Assembly: GCA_900316685.1 (NCBI GenBank)
Contig: ONDS01000013.1
Coordinates: 1 to 64,000 of the forward strand
From: an uncultured Prevotellaceae bacterium
GTDB lineage: Bacteria > Bacteroidota > Bacteroidia > Bacteroidales > Bacteroidaceae
Length of the DNA stretch: 64,000 bases
Direction of reading: 5' to 3'
Of this stretch, positions 41,521 to 51,085 are shown piece after piece (within the stretch, counting starts at the first letter, position 1; each line of letters starts with the position of its first letter). A program made the translations under genes and the position numbers. The notes below the pieces were generated by a model. It was not told the DNA's origin, ran no database searches, and was given only the letters and a program-made list of their open reading frames with translations.

Positions 41521-44454
41521 ATGAAAAACTTAAGAACTCTTATTGCTACTTTCCTGTTGACATGCGCTTCATTGTCGCAAGCGGCCGATTATACCGTCAA
41601 TGGGAACTTTATCTCCATCCCCGTGAAAAACGCGGTGGCAAACGGACCCAGGCTCATCCGGTTGCAAGTGATCAACGACAACATCATCCGTGTACAGGCT
41701 ACTCCTGAATCGGCAATGCCGCAGAAGGAAAGTCTCATCGTGTTGCCTCAATCCACCTTCGCGGTGTTTGAAATCAGCCAGACGGGAAATACGGTCGATG
41801 TGAAAACGGCAAACATCCATGCGCTGGTGGATGTGAACTCCGGTCATGTGCAGTTCACCGACCTGCAAGGCAATACCATTCTCAACGAACAGGCGCAAGG
41901 GGGAAAGACGTTCACTCGCTTCACCGTGCCGGAAAGGGAAATCGGTGTGGGAACACTGACCGATGAACAACGCAACGGATGGACATGGAGGGCGCTCTTC
42001 GACAGCCCCGACAACGAGGCGTTCTACGGGCTGGGACAGCACCAGGCAGAGGAACTCAATATGAAGGGGAAGAACGAAGACCTCTTCCAATACAATACCA
42101 AGGTAAGCGTGCCCTTCGTCATCAGCAGCCGCAACTACGGCATCCTTTGGGATAGCTACAGCTACTGCCGGTGGGGTAACCCCAATCCCTACCAGCAACT
42201 CCACGAGGCGTTCACACTCTACGACAAGGACGGGAAACAGGGGTCGCTCACAGGTACCTATACGGATAAGGACGGAAAGACCCTCGTACGCCAGGAGGAT
42301 AGCATCTATTACGAACATGCCATACCGGAAATCAACGAGTGGCACTCGCGCGACCTCGGTGTCGACGCACTGCCCAAAGGATTCAATCTCGATGGGGCGA
42401 AGGTCGTTTACGAGGGATTTCTCGAGGCTCCCGTCACCAATAACTACCATTTCATCCTCTACTACGCGGGCTACATGAAAGTGTTCCTCGATGGACAGGA
42501 GGTAGTGCCCGAACGCTGGCGCACGGCTTGGAACCCGAACTCCTGGAAATTCACGTTCCAAATGGAGAAAGGAAAGAAAACACCGCTGCGCATAGAGTGG
42601 CTGCCGGATGGCGGCGTGAGCTACTGCGGACTGAGAGCGGCCACACCGGCCACCGAGAAGGAACAAGGACAAATGAGCATCTGGAGCGAGATGTCGCGCG
42701 ATATGGATTATTATTTCATTGCAGGTAAAAACCTCGACCAGGTCATCTCGGGTTACCGCTCGCTCACTGGCAAGGCTTCGGTGTATCCCAAGTGGGCGCT
42801 GGGCTTCTGGCAGAGCCGCGAACGCTATAAATCGTCTGCTGAAATAGAGGAAACGCTGGCTGAGTTCCGACGCCGTCATATCCCTGTCGACAATATCGTG
42901 CAGGACTGGAACTACTGGAAACTGGATTCATGGGGCAACCATACTTTCGAAGCGGCTCGATACCCCAACCCGCAGGCCATGCTCGACAGCGTGCATGCCA
43001 TGCACGGAAGGTTCATGATCTCCGTATGGCCGAAATTCTACGATACGGTCGACAACTACAAGGAACTGGATGCACGCGGATGGATTTACCACCAGGCCAT
43101 CAAGGATGATATCCACGACTGGTTGGGATTCACCGGTTCCTTCTACGATGCCTACAGTGCCGATGCAAGAAAGATGTTCTGGCGGCAGATGGACGAGAAT
43201 CTCTATACTAAATATAAATATGGTATAGATGCCTGGTGGATGGATGCCTCGGAACCCAATGTGCGCGACTGCACGCCGATGTGGTACCGTAAGGCGCTCT
43301 CCGGACCGACGGCACTGGGCTCGTCGACCGAATATTTCAATGCCTATTCCATCGTCAATGCCGATGCCATCTACAACGGACAAAGGGCTACGAACCCCAA
43401 CCAGAGGGTGTTCCTGCTCACACGAAGCGGATTCGCGGGCGAACAACGTTACAGCACGGCAACATGGAGCGGCGACATAGGTACACGATGGGAGGATATG
43501 CGCTCGCAAATCACTGCCGGACTCAACTACTCCATGGCGGGACTGCCCTTCTGGGGTATGGACCAGGGTGGCTTCTCGGTGGAGAAGAGATATGTCGAGG
43601 CGCAACAACTCTACGACCGCACAGGACAGGAGAACGCCGACCTGAAGGAATGGCGCGAACTACAGACTCGATGGAACCAGTTCGGATGCTTCATACCGCT
43701 TTATCGCGCTCACGGACAATGGCCCACACGCGAGGTGTGGAACATAGCTCCCGAAAACCATAAGGCTTACCAGACCATCGTGTGGTACGATCGCCTGCGT
43801 TACCGTCTCATGCCTTACCTCTATTCGATGACGGGATGGGCACACTTCTGCGACTATACGCTCATGCGCGGACTCGTCATGGATTTCAACGGCGACGACA
43901 AGATCTACGACATCAAGGACCAGTGGATGTTCGGACCGTCGCTCATGGCTTGCCCCGTGGGTTATTACCAGACCTATCAGCGCGAGGTGTACCTGCCCAA
44001 ACAGTGTGGATGGTACGATCTCTATACGGGCAAGCACTATACCGGTGGACAGACCATCATGGCGGACGCCCCGTTCGAACGCATCCCAGTGTTCGTACCC
44101 GAAGGTGCCATCATACCCTTCGGACCGGCCATGGAGTGGAGCGACGAGAAACCGGCGGAACTCATCAACCTCTATGTCTATCAGGGGCGCAACGCTTCCT
44201 TCCAACTCTATGAGGATGAGGGTACCAACTACAACTATGAAAAGGGCAAGTATGCCACCATCGATATCACCTATGATGATGCGGCGAAAACCATCACCTT
44301 CGGCACCCGCAAGGGCTCGTTCGACGGGATGCTCCAGAACCGACGCTTCAACGTAGTGCTCGTATCTCCGACAAAAGCACAGCAGCTCGACCTCGAGCAG
44401 CCACAAGGCAAGATGGTCAGCTACAACGGCACAGAACAGAAAATCAAACTCTGA
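41521..44454 (+). CDS. GH31 alpha-xylosidase-type glycosidase with inserted PA14 domain
   Basis: The protein has 977 residues: signal peptide (about 1-21, ending SQA), N-terminal beta-sandwich, a PA14 domain inserted at about 255-375 (GFLEAPVTNNYHFILYYAG, MKVFLDGQEV), then the GH31 barrel. The nucleophile is D575 in WWMDASEP and the acid/base D652 in WSGDIGTRWEDM. A PA14 insert is known from Bacteroides xyloglucan alpha-xylosidases, so cleavage of terminal alpha-xylose from xyloglucan oligosaccharides is the best guess. It is likely periplasmic or cell-surface, and first in a four-gene run. Confidence 0.92.
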   Translation: MKNLRTLIATFLLTCASLSQAADYTVNGNFISIPVKNAVANGPRLIRLQVINDNIIRVQATPESAMPQKESLIVLPQSTFAVFEISQTGNTVDVKTANIHALVDVNSGHVQFTDLQGNTILNEQAQGGKTFTRFTVPEREIGVGTLTDEQRNGWTWRALFDSPDNEAFYGLGQHQAEELNMKGKNEDLFQYNTKVSVPFVISSRNYGILWDSYSYCRWGNPNPYQQLHEAFTLYDKDGKQGSLTGTYTDKDGKTLVRQEDSIYYEHAIPEINEWHSRDLGVDALPKGFNLDGAKVVYEGFLEAPVTNNYHFILYYAGYMKVFLDGQEVVPERWRTAWNPNSWKFTFQMEKGKKTPLRIEWLPDGGVSYCGLRAATPATEKEQGQMSIWSEMSRDMDYYFIAGKNLDQVISGYRSLTGKASVYPKWALGFWQSRERYKSSAEIEETLAEFRRRHIPVDNIVQDWNYWKLDSWGNHTFEAARYPNPQAMLDSVHAMHGRFMISVWPKFYDTVDNYKELDARGWIYHQAIKDDIHDWLGFTGSFYDAYSADARKMFWRQMDENLYTKYKYGIDAWWMDASEPNVRDCTPMWYRKALSGPTALGSSTEYFNAYSIVNADAIYNGQRATNPNQRVFLLTRSGFAGEQRYSTATWSGDIGTRWEDMRSQITAGLNYSMAGLPFWGMDQGGFSVEKRYVEAQQLYDRTGQENADLKEWRELQTRWNQFGCFIPLYRAHGQWPTREVWNIAPENHKAYQTIVWYDRLRYRLMPYLYSMTGWAHFCDYTLMRGLVMDFNGDDKIYDIKDQWMFGPSLMACPVGYYQTYQREVYLPKQCGWYDLYTGKHYTGGQTIMADAPFERIPVFVPEGAIIPFGPAMEWSDEKPAELINLYVYQGRNASFQLYEDEGTNYNYEKGKYATIDITYDDAAKTITFGTRKGSFDGMLQNRRFNVVLVSPTKAQQLDLEQPQGKMVSYNGTEQKIKL

Positions 44455-44462
44455 CTCTCTCT

Positions 44463-44500
44463 CCGATAGGAGCGATAGGTTATCCTATCGCTCCTATCGG
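44463..44500. repeat. Perfect 17-bp hairpin between GH31 and GH2
   Basis: CCGATAGGAGCGATAGG (44463-44479) is the exact reverse complement of 44484-44500, with a 4-nt TTAT loop. There is no T run after it, so it is not a standard terminator; it may slow ribosomes or protect the upstream mRNA end. Confidence 0.8.
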
Positions 44501-44575
44501 TACTATAGCCCTATAGCTTCTATAGCTCCTATAGCCTCTATAGCCTCTATAGCTTCTATAAATATCTATAACTTT
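44501..44575. repeat. CTATAGCTT-type tandem repeat
   Basis: Copies of a 9-bp word (CTATAGCCT, CTATAGCTT, CTATAGCTC) fill the space up to the ATG of the GH2 gene. It resembles the array at 31.0 kb. Confidence 0.85.
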
Positions 44576-44579
44576 CCCT

Positions 44580-47075
44580 ATGAAAAAAATATCCCTTTTC
44601 ATATTCCTGATGATTCCCTTGGCCTCCTTGGCTCGGGAGAGGAAAAACATCGATTTCGACTGGCAGTTCATCCTGGCCGACTCGGCCCACTTCGCCTCGC
44701 CTGATTACAATGACAAGGCATGGCGCACGCTCGACCTGCCCCACGACTGGGCGATAGAGGGCGACTTCTCACCGGCCAACCCTTCGGGAGCGGGTGGGGG
44801 AGCACTGCCGGGCGGCATAGGATGGTATAGGAAAACACTCCATATTTCCAGTACCGAAGGTGAACGCTTCTTCATCGAGTTCGATGGCGTCTACATGAAT
44901 TCCACGGTCTTCATCAACGGACAGAAGGTGGGCTTCCGCCCCTATGGCTACAGCTCGTTCGAATACGATATCACCGACCAGTTGAAAAAGGGCGACAATG
45001 TGGTCGCGGTAAGGGTCGACAATAGCGACCAGCCTAACTCGCGGTGGTATAGCGGATGCGGCATCTACCGCCATGTGTGGCTCACGCGCACACATCCCGT
45101 ACATGTGGCGCATTGGGGCACGCACGTCGTCACCGAAGCCAATGGAAAGATGAAGGTCTCTGTGACCATCGACAGGAGCGGCGACAGGACATCACGATGC
45201 GAACTGCATCATACAGTGCTCGACCCGGAGGGTAAGGCGGTGGCTGCCAAAAACACGACGCTCAACCTCGATAGGGATAAGGTGGCCACGGTGGATATGT
45301 CGGTGCGCAAACCGCGCCTTTGGTCGGTGCAGTCTCCTAATATCTATACCGTCAAGACGGAGGTGCTCGTAGGGGGACAGGTGGTCGATGTGGTAACGAC
45401 GACCACGGGCTTCCGCTCCTTCCGTTTCGACCCGGCGAAGGGCTTCTCGCTCAACGGACAGTCGATGAAGATCAATGGGGTGTGTGAGCATCATGACCTG
45501 GGATGTCTCGGAGCGGCATTCCACGAGGATGCCATGCACCGCAAACTGGTCATACTGCGCAATATGGGGGTCAACGCCATACGATGCTCGCACAATCCGC
45601 CGGCACCCGAACTGCTCAATATGTGCGACACCATGGGATTCCTCGTCATGGACGAGTCGTTCGACATGTGGCGACGCAAGAAGACGCAGAACGACTACGC
45701 ACGATTCTTCGACGAGTGGCACGAGCGCGACCTCGCCGATCTCATCCTGCGCGACCGCAACCATCCCTCCATCATCATGTGGAGCATCGGCAACGAGGTG
45801 CTCGAACAGTGGTCGTCGGCAGAGGCGGACACGCTCACCCTCGAACAGGCCAACCTCATTCTCAATGCTGGACATGATGCGTCGACCTTGGCGCGCGATG
45901 GGGAGATGAGTGTCAACTCGCTGCTCACCCAACACCTCGCGGAGATAGTGCACCGCTACGACACCTCACGACCCATCACGGCGGGATGCAACGAGCCGGA
46001 TCCCAACAACCATCTGTTCCGTAGTGGGGCAATCGATATCATAGGGTTCAACTATCATCACCAGTGGGTGAAGGATGTGCCGAAGAATTTCCCGGGCAAA
46101 CCGTTCATCTTCTCCGAGAGCGTGTCGGCACTGCAGACGCGAAGTTTCTACATGATGCCGAGCGACTCCGTATATAAGGCGCCCAAAGAGTGGTGGCTGC
46201 CCTATACCGACCCGTCGTTCCAATGCAGCGCCTACGACAATATGCACGCTTCGTGGAGCAGCACCCATGAGCAGACGTGGGATGTGGTGAAACATAACGA
46301 CTTCGTGGGCGGACAGTTCATCTGGACGGGCTTCGATTACCTCGGCGAACCGACGCCCTATGCCTATCCGGCACGTAGCAGCTACTTCGGAGTCGTCGAC
46401 CTCGCGGGATTCCCGAAGGATAGCTATTATATGTACCAAAGCGAATGGACTGACAAACAGGTGCTTCACCTCTTTCCCCATTGGAACCACCTGCCGGGCG
46501 ACACCATCGACCTGTGGTGCTACTACAACCAAGCCGACGAGGTGGAACTCTTCATCAACGGGCAGTCTCAAGGTACTTTGTCGAAACAGTCATCCTCACA
46601 GCAAACCACTCCCACTCCTGCGGCCCACACCACCGAATACCATGTGTCATGGCGCGTGGCCTTCACACCTGGCGAGGCAAAGGTCGTAGCCAGGAAAGAC
46701 GGGAGGGTAGTTGCCGAGAAAGTCATACGCACGGCGGGGCAGCCTCACCACCTGCGGCTCACTCCCGACCGCTCGGCGCTCACCGCTGATGGGAGGAGCC
46801 TTTGCTTCGTCACTGTCGAGGTGCTCGACAGCGAGGGCAACCTCTGCCCCTTGGCCGACAACCAGGTGTTCTTCGAGGTGGCGGGCGCTGCCCATATCGC
46901 CGGTGTCGACAACGGATGCCAGACATCACTCGAACGGTTCAAGGACAACAAACGAAAGGCGTTCTATGGCAAGTGTCTCGTAGTGCTGCAGGCGGACAAA
47001 AAGCCGGGAACCATCTCCCTACGTGCCCGCGCCGTTGACCTTCAGGATGCCACCATCTCCCTCACCGCACAATGA
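44580..47075 (+). CDS. GH2 beta-galactosidase-type glycosidase (with DUF4982-like C terminus)
   Basis: The protein has 831 residues: signal peptide (about 1-18), sugar-binding jelly-roll domain (WRTLDLPHDWAIEGDFSP), an Ig-like domain, the GH2 catalytic barrel (about 290-600) with acid/base E406 in MWSIGNEVLEQ and nucleophile E513 in FIFSESVSA, then C-terminal beta-sandwich modules (about 620-831), the first of which resembles DUF4982. It removes beta-linked galactose (or a related sugar). Between two GH31 enzymes it fits stepwise trimming of galactosylated xylosyl side chains. Confidence 0.92.
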   Translation: MKKISLFIFLMIPLASLARERKNIDFDWQFILADSAHFASPDYNDKAWRTLDLPHDWAIEGDFSPANPSGAGGGALPGGIGWYRKTLHISSTEGERFFIEFDGVYMNSTVFINGQKVGFRPYGYSSFEYDITDQLKKGDNVVAVRVDNSDQPNSRWYSGCGIYRHVWLTRTHPVHVAHWGTHVVTEANGKMKVSVTIDRSGDRTSRCELHHTVLDPEGKAVAAKNTTLNLDRDKVATVDMSVRKPRLWSVQSPNIYTVKTEVLVGGQVVDVVTTTTGFRSFRFDPAKGFSLNGQSMKINGVCEHHDLGCLGAAFHEDAMHRKLVILRNMGVNAIRCSHNPPAPELLNMCDTMGFLVMDESFDMWRRKKTQNDYARFFDEWHERDLADLILRDRNHPSIIMWSIGNEVLEQWSSAEADTLTLEQANLILNAGHDASTLARDGEMSVNSLLTQHLAEIVHRYDTSRPITAGCNEPDPNNHLFRSGAIDIIGFNYHHQWVKDVPKNFPGKPFIFSESVSALQTRSFYMMPSDSVYKAPKEWWLPYTDPSFQCSAYDNMHASWSSTHEQTWDVVKHNDFVGGQFIWTGFDYLGEPTPYAYPARSSYFGVVDLAGFPKDSYYMYQSEWTDKQVLHLFPHWNHLPGDTIDLWCYYNQADEVELFINGQSQGTLSKQSSSQQTTPTPAAHTTEYHVSWRVAFTPGEAKVVARKDGRVVAEKVIRTAGQPHHLRLTPDRSALTADGRSLCFVTVEVLDSEGNLCPLADNQVFFEVAGAAHIAGVDNGCQTSLERFKDNKRKAFYGKCLVVLQADKKPGTISLRARAVDLQDATISLTAQ

Positions 47076-47089
47076 TGAAGTGATAAGTC

Positions 47090-47168
47090 TTCCCGTGATT
47101 ACGTTATCCCGTGATTACGTCATCCCGTCATCTCGTTATTACGTTATCCCGTTATAACGTCATTACGA
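47090..47168. repeat. GTGATTACGTTATCCC-type tandem repeat
   Basis: Degenerate copies of a 16-bp unit (halves near CCCGTGATTACGTTAT and GTCATTACG) fill the gap between GH2 and the second GH31 gene. Confidence 0.8.
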
Positions 47169-47189
47169 AAAAACGAAATAAATAAGAAA

Positions 47190-49502
47190 ATGAAAAAACT
47201 CCTCCTTACCATCGCCTGCGCGCTCTCCCTTACGACCCAGGCGCAAATCCAAACCAATGGGGGTATACAATACCTCCAGGCCAACCCAAAGGATATGTCG
47301 GCGGACTTCAGCGACTTATCCAATACGTATTTCTTCGCCGATAGCCTGGCTTCATTCAACGTCTCCACAGGCGAGGGATTGGTCAACTGGAAACGCTACC
47401 GACTGGCACCGCGACAGGCATTCAACCTCAACGGATACTGGCCACAACGGCTGCAGATGCTCGACTTTCCCGATGCGGCCTACGACAACGACCCGAATCT
47501 CCGCCTTCAGGTGCGATTCGTGTCGCCGCGCACCGTGCGCATCACCATGCTCACCACACCGATAGAGCCAGCCAATGAGGATGCCACCGACCCGATGTTC
47601 GCCAAGGTGCCGCCCTCGGATAACTCATGGCGGCGTTCCGACAACGGCAAGGTCATACGCTACGAGAGCGACTATGGTGTTGTGGAGATTCAGAAATACC
47701 CGTGGCGCATCATACTCAAGGATAAGAAAGGGAAAATCCTCACACAGACAAGGGCGCTCGTCGACAACGATTCCACGCAGGTGAAACTCATACCCTTCAA
47801 TTTCATCAAGAGGGGCAGCGACAACTCACGTAGCATCAATCCGGTGTTCCTCCTCTCGCCGGGTGAACGTATCTATGGCTGTGGCGAGTCGTTCACCTCG
47901 CTCAACAAGGTGGGACAGAAGGTACACCTATTCGTCACCGACCCGCAAGGACCGGAAACCGACGGGATGTACAAACCCATTCCCTTCTTCTTCAGCAACC
48001 GGGGATATGGCATGTTCATGCACACCAGCGCTCCCGTGACCTGCGACTTCGGCGCATCATACATCGGCGCCGACCGATTGTTCATGGGCGACGAAACGAT
48101 GGATTTCTTCCTCTTCTTCGGCGAACCGAAGGAGATTCTCGATGCCTATACCGATATCACGGGGAAAAGTCCGATGCTGCCGCTGTGGACCTTCGGTACA
48201 TGGATGAGCCGCATCACTTACTTCTCGCAGAAAGAGGGACTGGAGATAGCGTCGCAACTGAGGGCACACAAAATCCCGTGCGACGTGATTCACTTCGACA
48301 CGGGATGGTTCGGTGTCGACTGGCAGTGCGACTACCAGTTCGCCAAGGACCGGTTCGCCAACCCTACGGCGATGCTCGCGCAGATGAAGCGTGATGGGTT
48401 CCATGTTTGCCTGTGGCAACTGCCGTACTTCACACCGAAAAACCGCTACTTCCGCGAACTGGTGGAAAACGGGATGCATGTGAAGAATGCCATGGGGGGC
48501 ATGCCCTACGAGGATGCGGTGCTCGACCTATCCAACCCTGCCACCGTGCGCTGGTACCAGGATAAGATAGCGGGACTCCTCCGACAGGGTGTGGGGGCCA
48601 TCAAATGCGACTTCGGCGAGGCGGCACCGCTCAACGGACTCTATGCTTCGGGCAAGACGGGATTCTATGAGCATAACCTATACCCGCTGCGATACAACAA
48701 GGCACTCTGGGAGATTGTCAACCAGACGAACAATGGCGAGGGGGTCATCTGGGCGCGCTCGGCATGGGCGGGTTCGCAACGCTATCCGCTGCACTGGGGC
48801 GGCGACGCGGCCACCAACAACACGGGCATGATGGGCGACCTGCGAGGGGGACTGAGCTTCGGACTCTCGGGATTCTCTTTCTGGAGCCACGACATGGGGG
48901 GATTCGTCACGGCTTCGCCCGAGGATATCTACCGCCGATGGCTGCCCTTCGGATTCCTCTCGTCGCATACCAGGGCGCATGGGGCACCGCCTACCGAACC
49001 GTGGCTCATCAGCGAATCATTCACTGATGCCTTCCGCGCCGCCGCGGAGATGAAATACCGCCTCATGCCTTATGTCTACGCTCAGGCGAAGGATTGCTCC
49101 AACCGGGGACTGCCCATGGTCAGGGCGATGTTCGTGGAATTTCCCGACGATCCGGGAGCGTGGTACTGCGAAGACCAGTATATGTTCGGGTCGCAAATCC
49201 TCGTGGCTCCGCTCATGGAGTCGGGCAACGAACGCACGGTCTACCTGCCGCAAGGAAAGTGGATAGATTACCAGACGGGCGAGGTCTATGCCTCGGGCTA
49301 CCGCAATATCAAGGCGGGCACCATTCCGTGTGTCATCCTCGTGCGCGATGGCTCATACATACCTCATGTGCCGGTGGCGCAGAGCACCGACCGCATCGAA
49401 TGGGACAAACTGGAGTGGAAAGCTTATCAGGTTGACGCACCCTCATGCTCTGGCCTCCTCTTCCGCCCCGGCGACAGCGACATCCAAACCATCGAGAAAT
49501 AA
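47190..49502 (+). CDS. GH31 alpha-xylosidase/alpha-glucosidase (second copy)
   Basis: The protein has 770 residues with a signal peptide (about 1-20, ending TQAQ). It is closer to YicI-type alpha-xylosidases than the first GH31: nucleophile D474 in IKCDFGEAAP, acid/base D539 in HWGGDAATNN. It lacks the PA14 insert. Secreted, probably periplasmic. Having two GH31 enzymes in one operon suggests two alpha-xylosyl or alpha-glucosyl positions in the target glycan. Confidence 0.92.
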   Translation: MKKLLLTIACALSLTTQAQIQTNGGIQYLQANPKDMSADFSDLSNTYFFADSLASFNVSTGEGLVNWKRYRLAPRQAFNLNGYWPQRLQMLDFPDAAYDNDPNLRLQVRFVSPRTVRITMLTTPIEPANEDATDPMFAKVPPSDNSWRRSDNGKVIRYESDYGVVEIQKYPWRIILKDKKGKILTQTRALVDNDSTQVKLIPFNFIKRGSDNSRSINPVFLLSPGERIYGCGESFTSLNKVGQKVHLFVTDPQGPETDGMYKPIPFFFSNRGYGMFMHTSAPVTCDFGASYIGADRLFMGDETMDFFLFFGEPKEILDAYTDITGKSPMLPLWTFGTWMSRITYFSQKEGLEIASQLRAHKIPCDVIHFDTGWFGVDWQCDYQFAKDRFANPTAMLAQMKRDGFHVCLWQLPYFTPKNRYFRELVENGMHVKNAMGGMPYEDAVLDLSNPATVRWYQDKIAGLLRQGVGAIKCDFGEAAPLNGLYASGKTGFYEHNLYPLRYNKALWEIVNQTNNGEGVIWARSAWAGSQRYPLHWGGDAATNNTGMMGDLRGGLSFGLSGFSFWSHDMGGFVTASPEDIYRRWLPFGFLSSHTRAHGAPPTEPWLISESFTDAFRAAAEMKYRLMPYVYAQAKDCSNRGLPMVRAMFVEFPDDPGAWYCEDQYMFGSQILVAPLMESGNERTVYLPQGKWIDYQTGEVYASGYRNIKAGTIPCVILVRDGSYIPHVPVAQSTDRIEWDKLEWKAYQVDAPSCSGLLFRPGDSDIQTIEK

Positions 49503-49529
49503 ATCAATTGCCATCCCGAAAGCTGCCTC

Positions 49530-50597
49530 ATGCAAAATAACCGTCTCCTCTCACTCGACGTGCTTCGTGGCATCACCGTAGCAGGCATGATACTTGTCAA
49601 TGCCGGCTATGGTGATACCTATGCACCGCTCAAGCACTCGGAGTGGAACGGCATGACGCCGTGCGACCTCGTCTTCCCCTTCTTCCTTTTCATCATGGGG
49701 GTGTCTACCTATCTCTCCCTCTCCAAGTTCGATTTCCGATTATCGGGTAGGGTGGTGCGGAAGATACTGAGGCGCACGGCACTCATCTTCCTTATCGGAC
49801 TGGCCATCAACTGGCTCGGCTCAATGGTGTGGGACGATGGGGCGTTCTCTCATCTGCGCATCATGGCGGTGCTCCAGCGCATAGCGCTATGCTATGGCAT
49901 CGTATCCTTTCTCGTACTTCTCATCAATCATCGCTATGTCGTGCCCGTGGCTATGGCGTTGCTCCTCGGCTATGCGGTCATCCTCCTCGCAGGCAACGGC
50001 TACGCGCAGGATGACACTAACATCGCCGCCATCATCGACAAGGCCATCCTGGGGGAGAACCACCTTTACCGCTATTCACCCATCGACCCCGAAGGTCTGC
50101 TTGGCACGCTGCCGGCCATCGCCCATACCTTGTTGGGCTTCTTCTGCGGAAGGCTGATAAAGGAAAAACATGAGACTGCCGACAAGGTGTTGGCGCTCTT
50201 GCTCACGGGCACAGTGCTCGTCGTTGGTGGCTATCTGCTGCAATATGGGTTGCCCCTCAACAAGGCGGTGTGGAGTCCTTCCTTTGTGCTGATGACTTGC
50301 GGTTTGGCGGCCCTTTTGCTGGGGTTGCTCATGTTCATCATCGATATCAGGGGCAAGAAAGGGTGGACCGTTCCTTTCCTGATCTTCGGTGTCAACCCTC
50401 TCTTCCTTTATGTCCTCAGCGAGCTGATGGCCATTTTCCTGAGTCTGGGTGGAATCCACGAGGGGGTATATGCTGTCATACGCTCCGTGGTGGGCGATCC
50501 CTATCTCGCCTCCCTTGGTTTCGCCCTTTCCCGTCTGATTGTCTGCGCAGCCATCGGCTACATCCTTTACCGCCGCCACATCTTCATCAAGATTTAA
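49530..50597 (+). CDS. DUF5009 / heparan N-acetyltransferase-like membrane acyltransferase
   Basis: The protein has 355 residues with about ten hydrophobic helices. The start (RLLSLDVLRGITVAGMILVNA), followed by FFLFIMGVS, is typical of DUF5009 and of the lysosomal heparan-glucosaminide N-acetyltransferase family, which transfers acetyl groups across a membrane. In Bacteroidetes such genes often end sugar-degrading loci and may acetylate released sugars or amino sugars. Its role here is inferred. It starts 27 bp after the GH31 stop. A 9-bp repeat and a terminator follow. Confidence 0.85.
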   Translation: MQNNRLLSLDVLRGITVAGMILVNAGYGDTYAPLKHSEWNGMTPCDLVFPFFLFIMGVSTYLSLSKFDFRLSGRVVRKILRRTALIFLIGLAINWLGSMVWDDGAFSHLRIMAVLQRIALCYGIVSFLVLLINHRYVVPVAMALLLGYAVILLAGNGYAQDDTNIAAIIDKAILGENHLYRYSPIDPEGLLGTLPAIAHTLLGFFCGRLIKEKHETADKVLALLLTGTVLVVGGYLLQYGLPLNKAVWSPSFVLMTCGLAALLLGLLMFIIDIRGKKGWTVPFLIFGVNPLFLYVLSELMAIFLSLGGIHEGVYAVIRSVVGDPYLASLGFALSRLIVCAAIGYILYRRHIFIKI

Positions 50598-50599
50598 TC

Positions 50600-50715
50600 A
50601 CTCACTGCCGTTACTACCTTTACTGCCGTTATTGTCGTTACTATCGTTATTATCGTTATTATCGTTACTATCGTTATTATCGTTACTATCGTTCCTATCG
50701 TTCTTGTCGTACTCG
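50600..50715. repeat. CGTTAYTAT 9-bp tandem repeat
   Basis: About ten copies of CGTTATTAT, CGTTACTAT and variants lie directly after the stop codon of the DUF5009 gene, before the terminator. Confidence 0.9.
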
Positions 50716-50723
50716 CCCCCCCC

Positions 50724-50764
50724 AAAAAAACGGAGCCTACCATTCGTGGTAAGCTCCGTTTTTT
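50724..50764. terminator. Bidirectional terminator
   Basis: ACGGAGC and a following TACCA pair with TGGTA and GCTCCGT around a TTCG tetraloop, with A and T runs on both flanks. It ends the glycosidase operon and the minus-strand small protein operon. Confidence 0.9.
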
Positions 50765-50800
50765 CGTTGTAATATCTCGTTGGCACAGCAGAGAAGACGT

Positions 50801-51004
50801 TTACTCTCCCCAGATGCCCTGGCTTTGAAGTTCCTTATTGTCTAATTGGTTGGAAAGCCCCTCGTCTAAGTTTTCGTCGAACTCTCCTTCGTTGCCCAAC
50901 TGCGGGTCGCTGCTGTACTTGTCAGACACATCGATGAGGAGGTTGTCGGCAAGTGAGGCATCGACAACCTTCAGGTATGGAGTCTTATAAATCTCTTTTT
51001 TCAT
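50801..51004 (-). CDS. Small acidic protein of unknown function
   Basis: The protein has 67 residues: MKKEIYKTPYLKVVDASLAD, NLLIDVSDKYSSDPQLGNEG, then a highly acidic tail ending IWGE. No signal peptide. Short proteins with an MKK..Y.P.L.VV opening, a dileucine/serine block and an acidic or glycine-rich tail are frequent in Bacteroidales next to secreted proteins, but I know no confirmed function. It lies 81 bp downstream of the 1133-residue secreted protein and is separated from it by a hairpin, so it is likely cotranscribed. Confidence 0.6.
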   Translation of the reverse strand: MKKEIYKTPYLKVVDASLADNLLIDVSDKYSSDPQLGNEGEFDENLDEGLSNQLDNKELQSQGIWGE

Positions 51005-51038
51005 TGATGATATAAATTGTTGTCGTTATTGTTTTAAC

Positions 51039-51077
51039 CTTCCTCGGCTCCTCCTCCGGTGAGGAGGAGAAGCCAAG
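51039..51077. repeat. Hairpin between the secreted protein and the small acidic protein
   Basis: CCTT, GGCT and CTCCTC pair with GAGGAG, AGCC and AAGG around a CGGT loop, with small bulges. There is no U run, so it may be a processing site or partial terminator setting relative expression of the two genes. Confidence 0.6.
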
Positions 51078-51085
51078 GTCGGATT

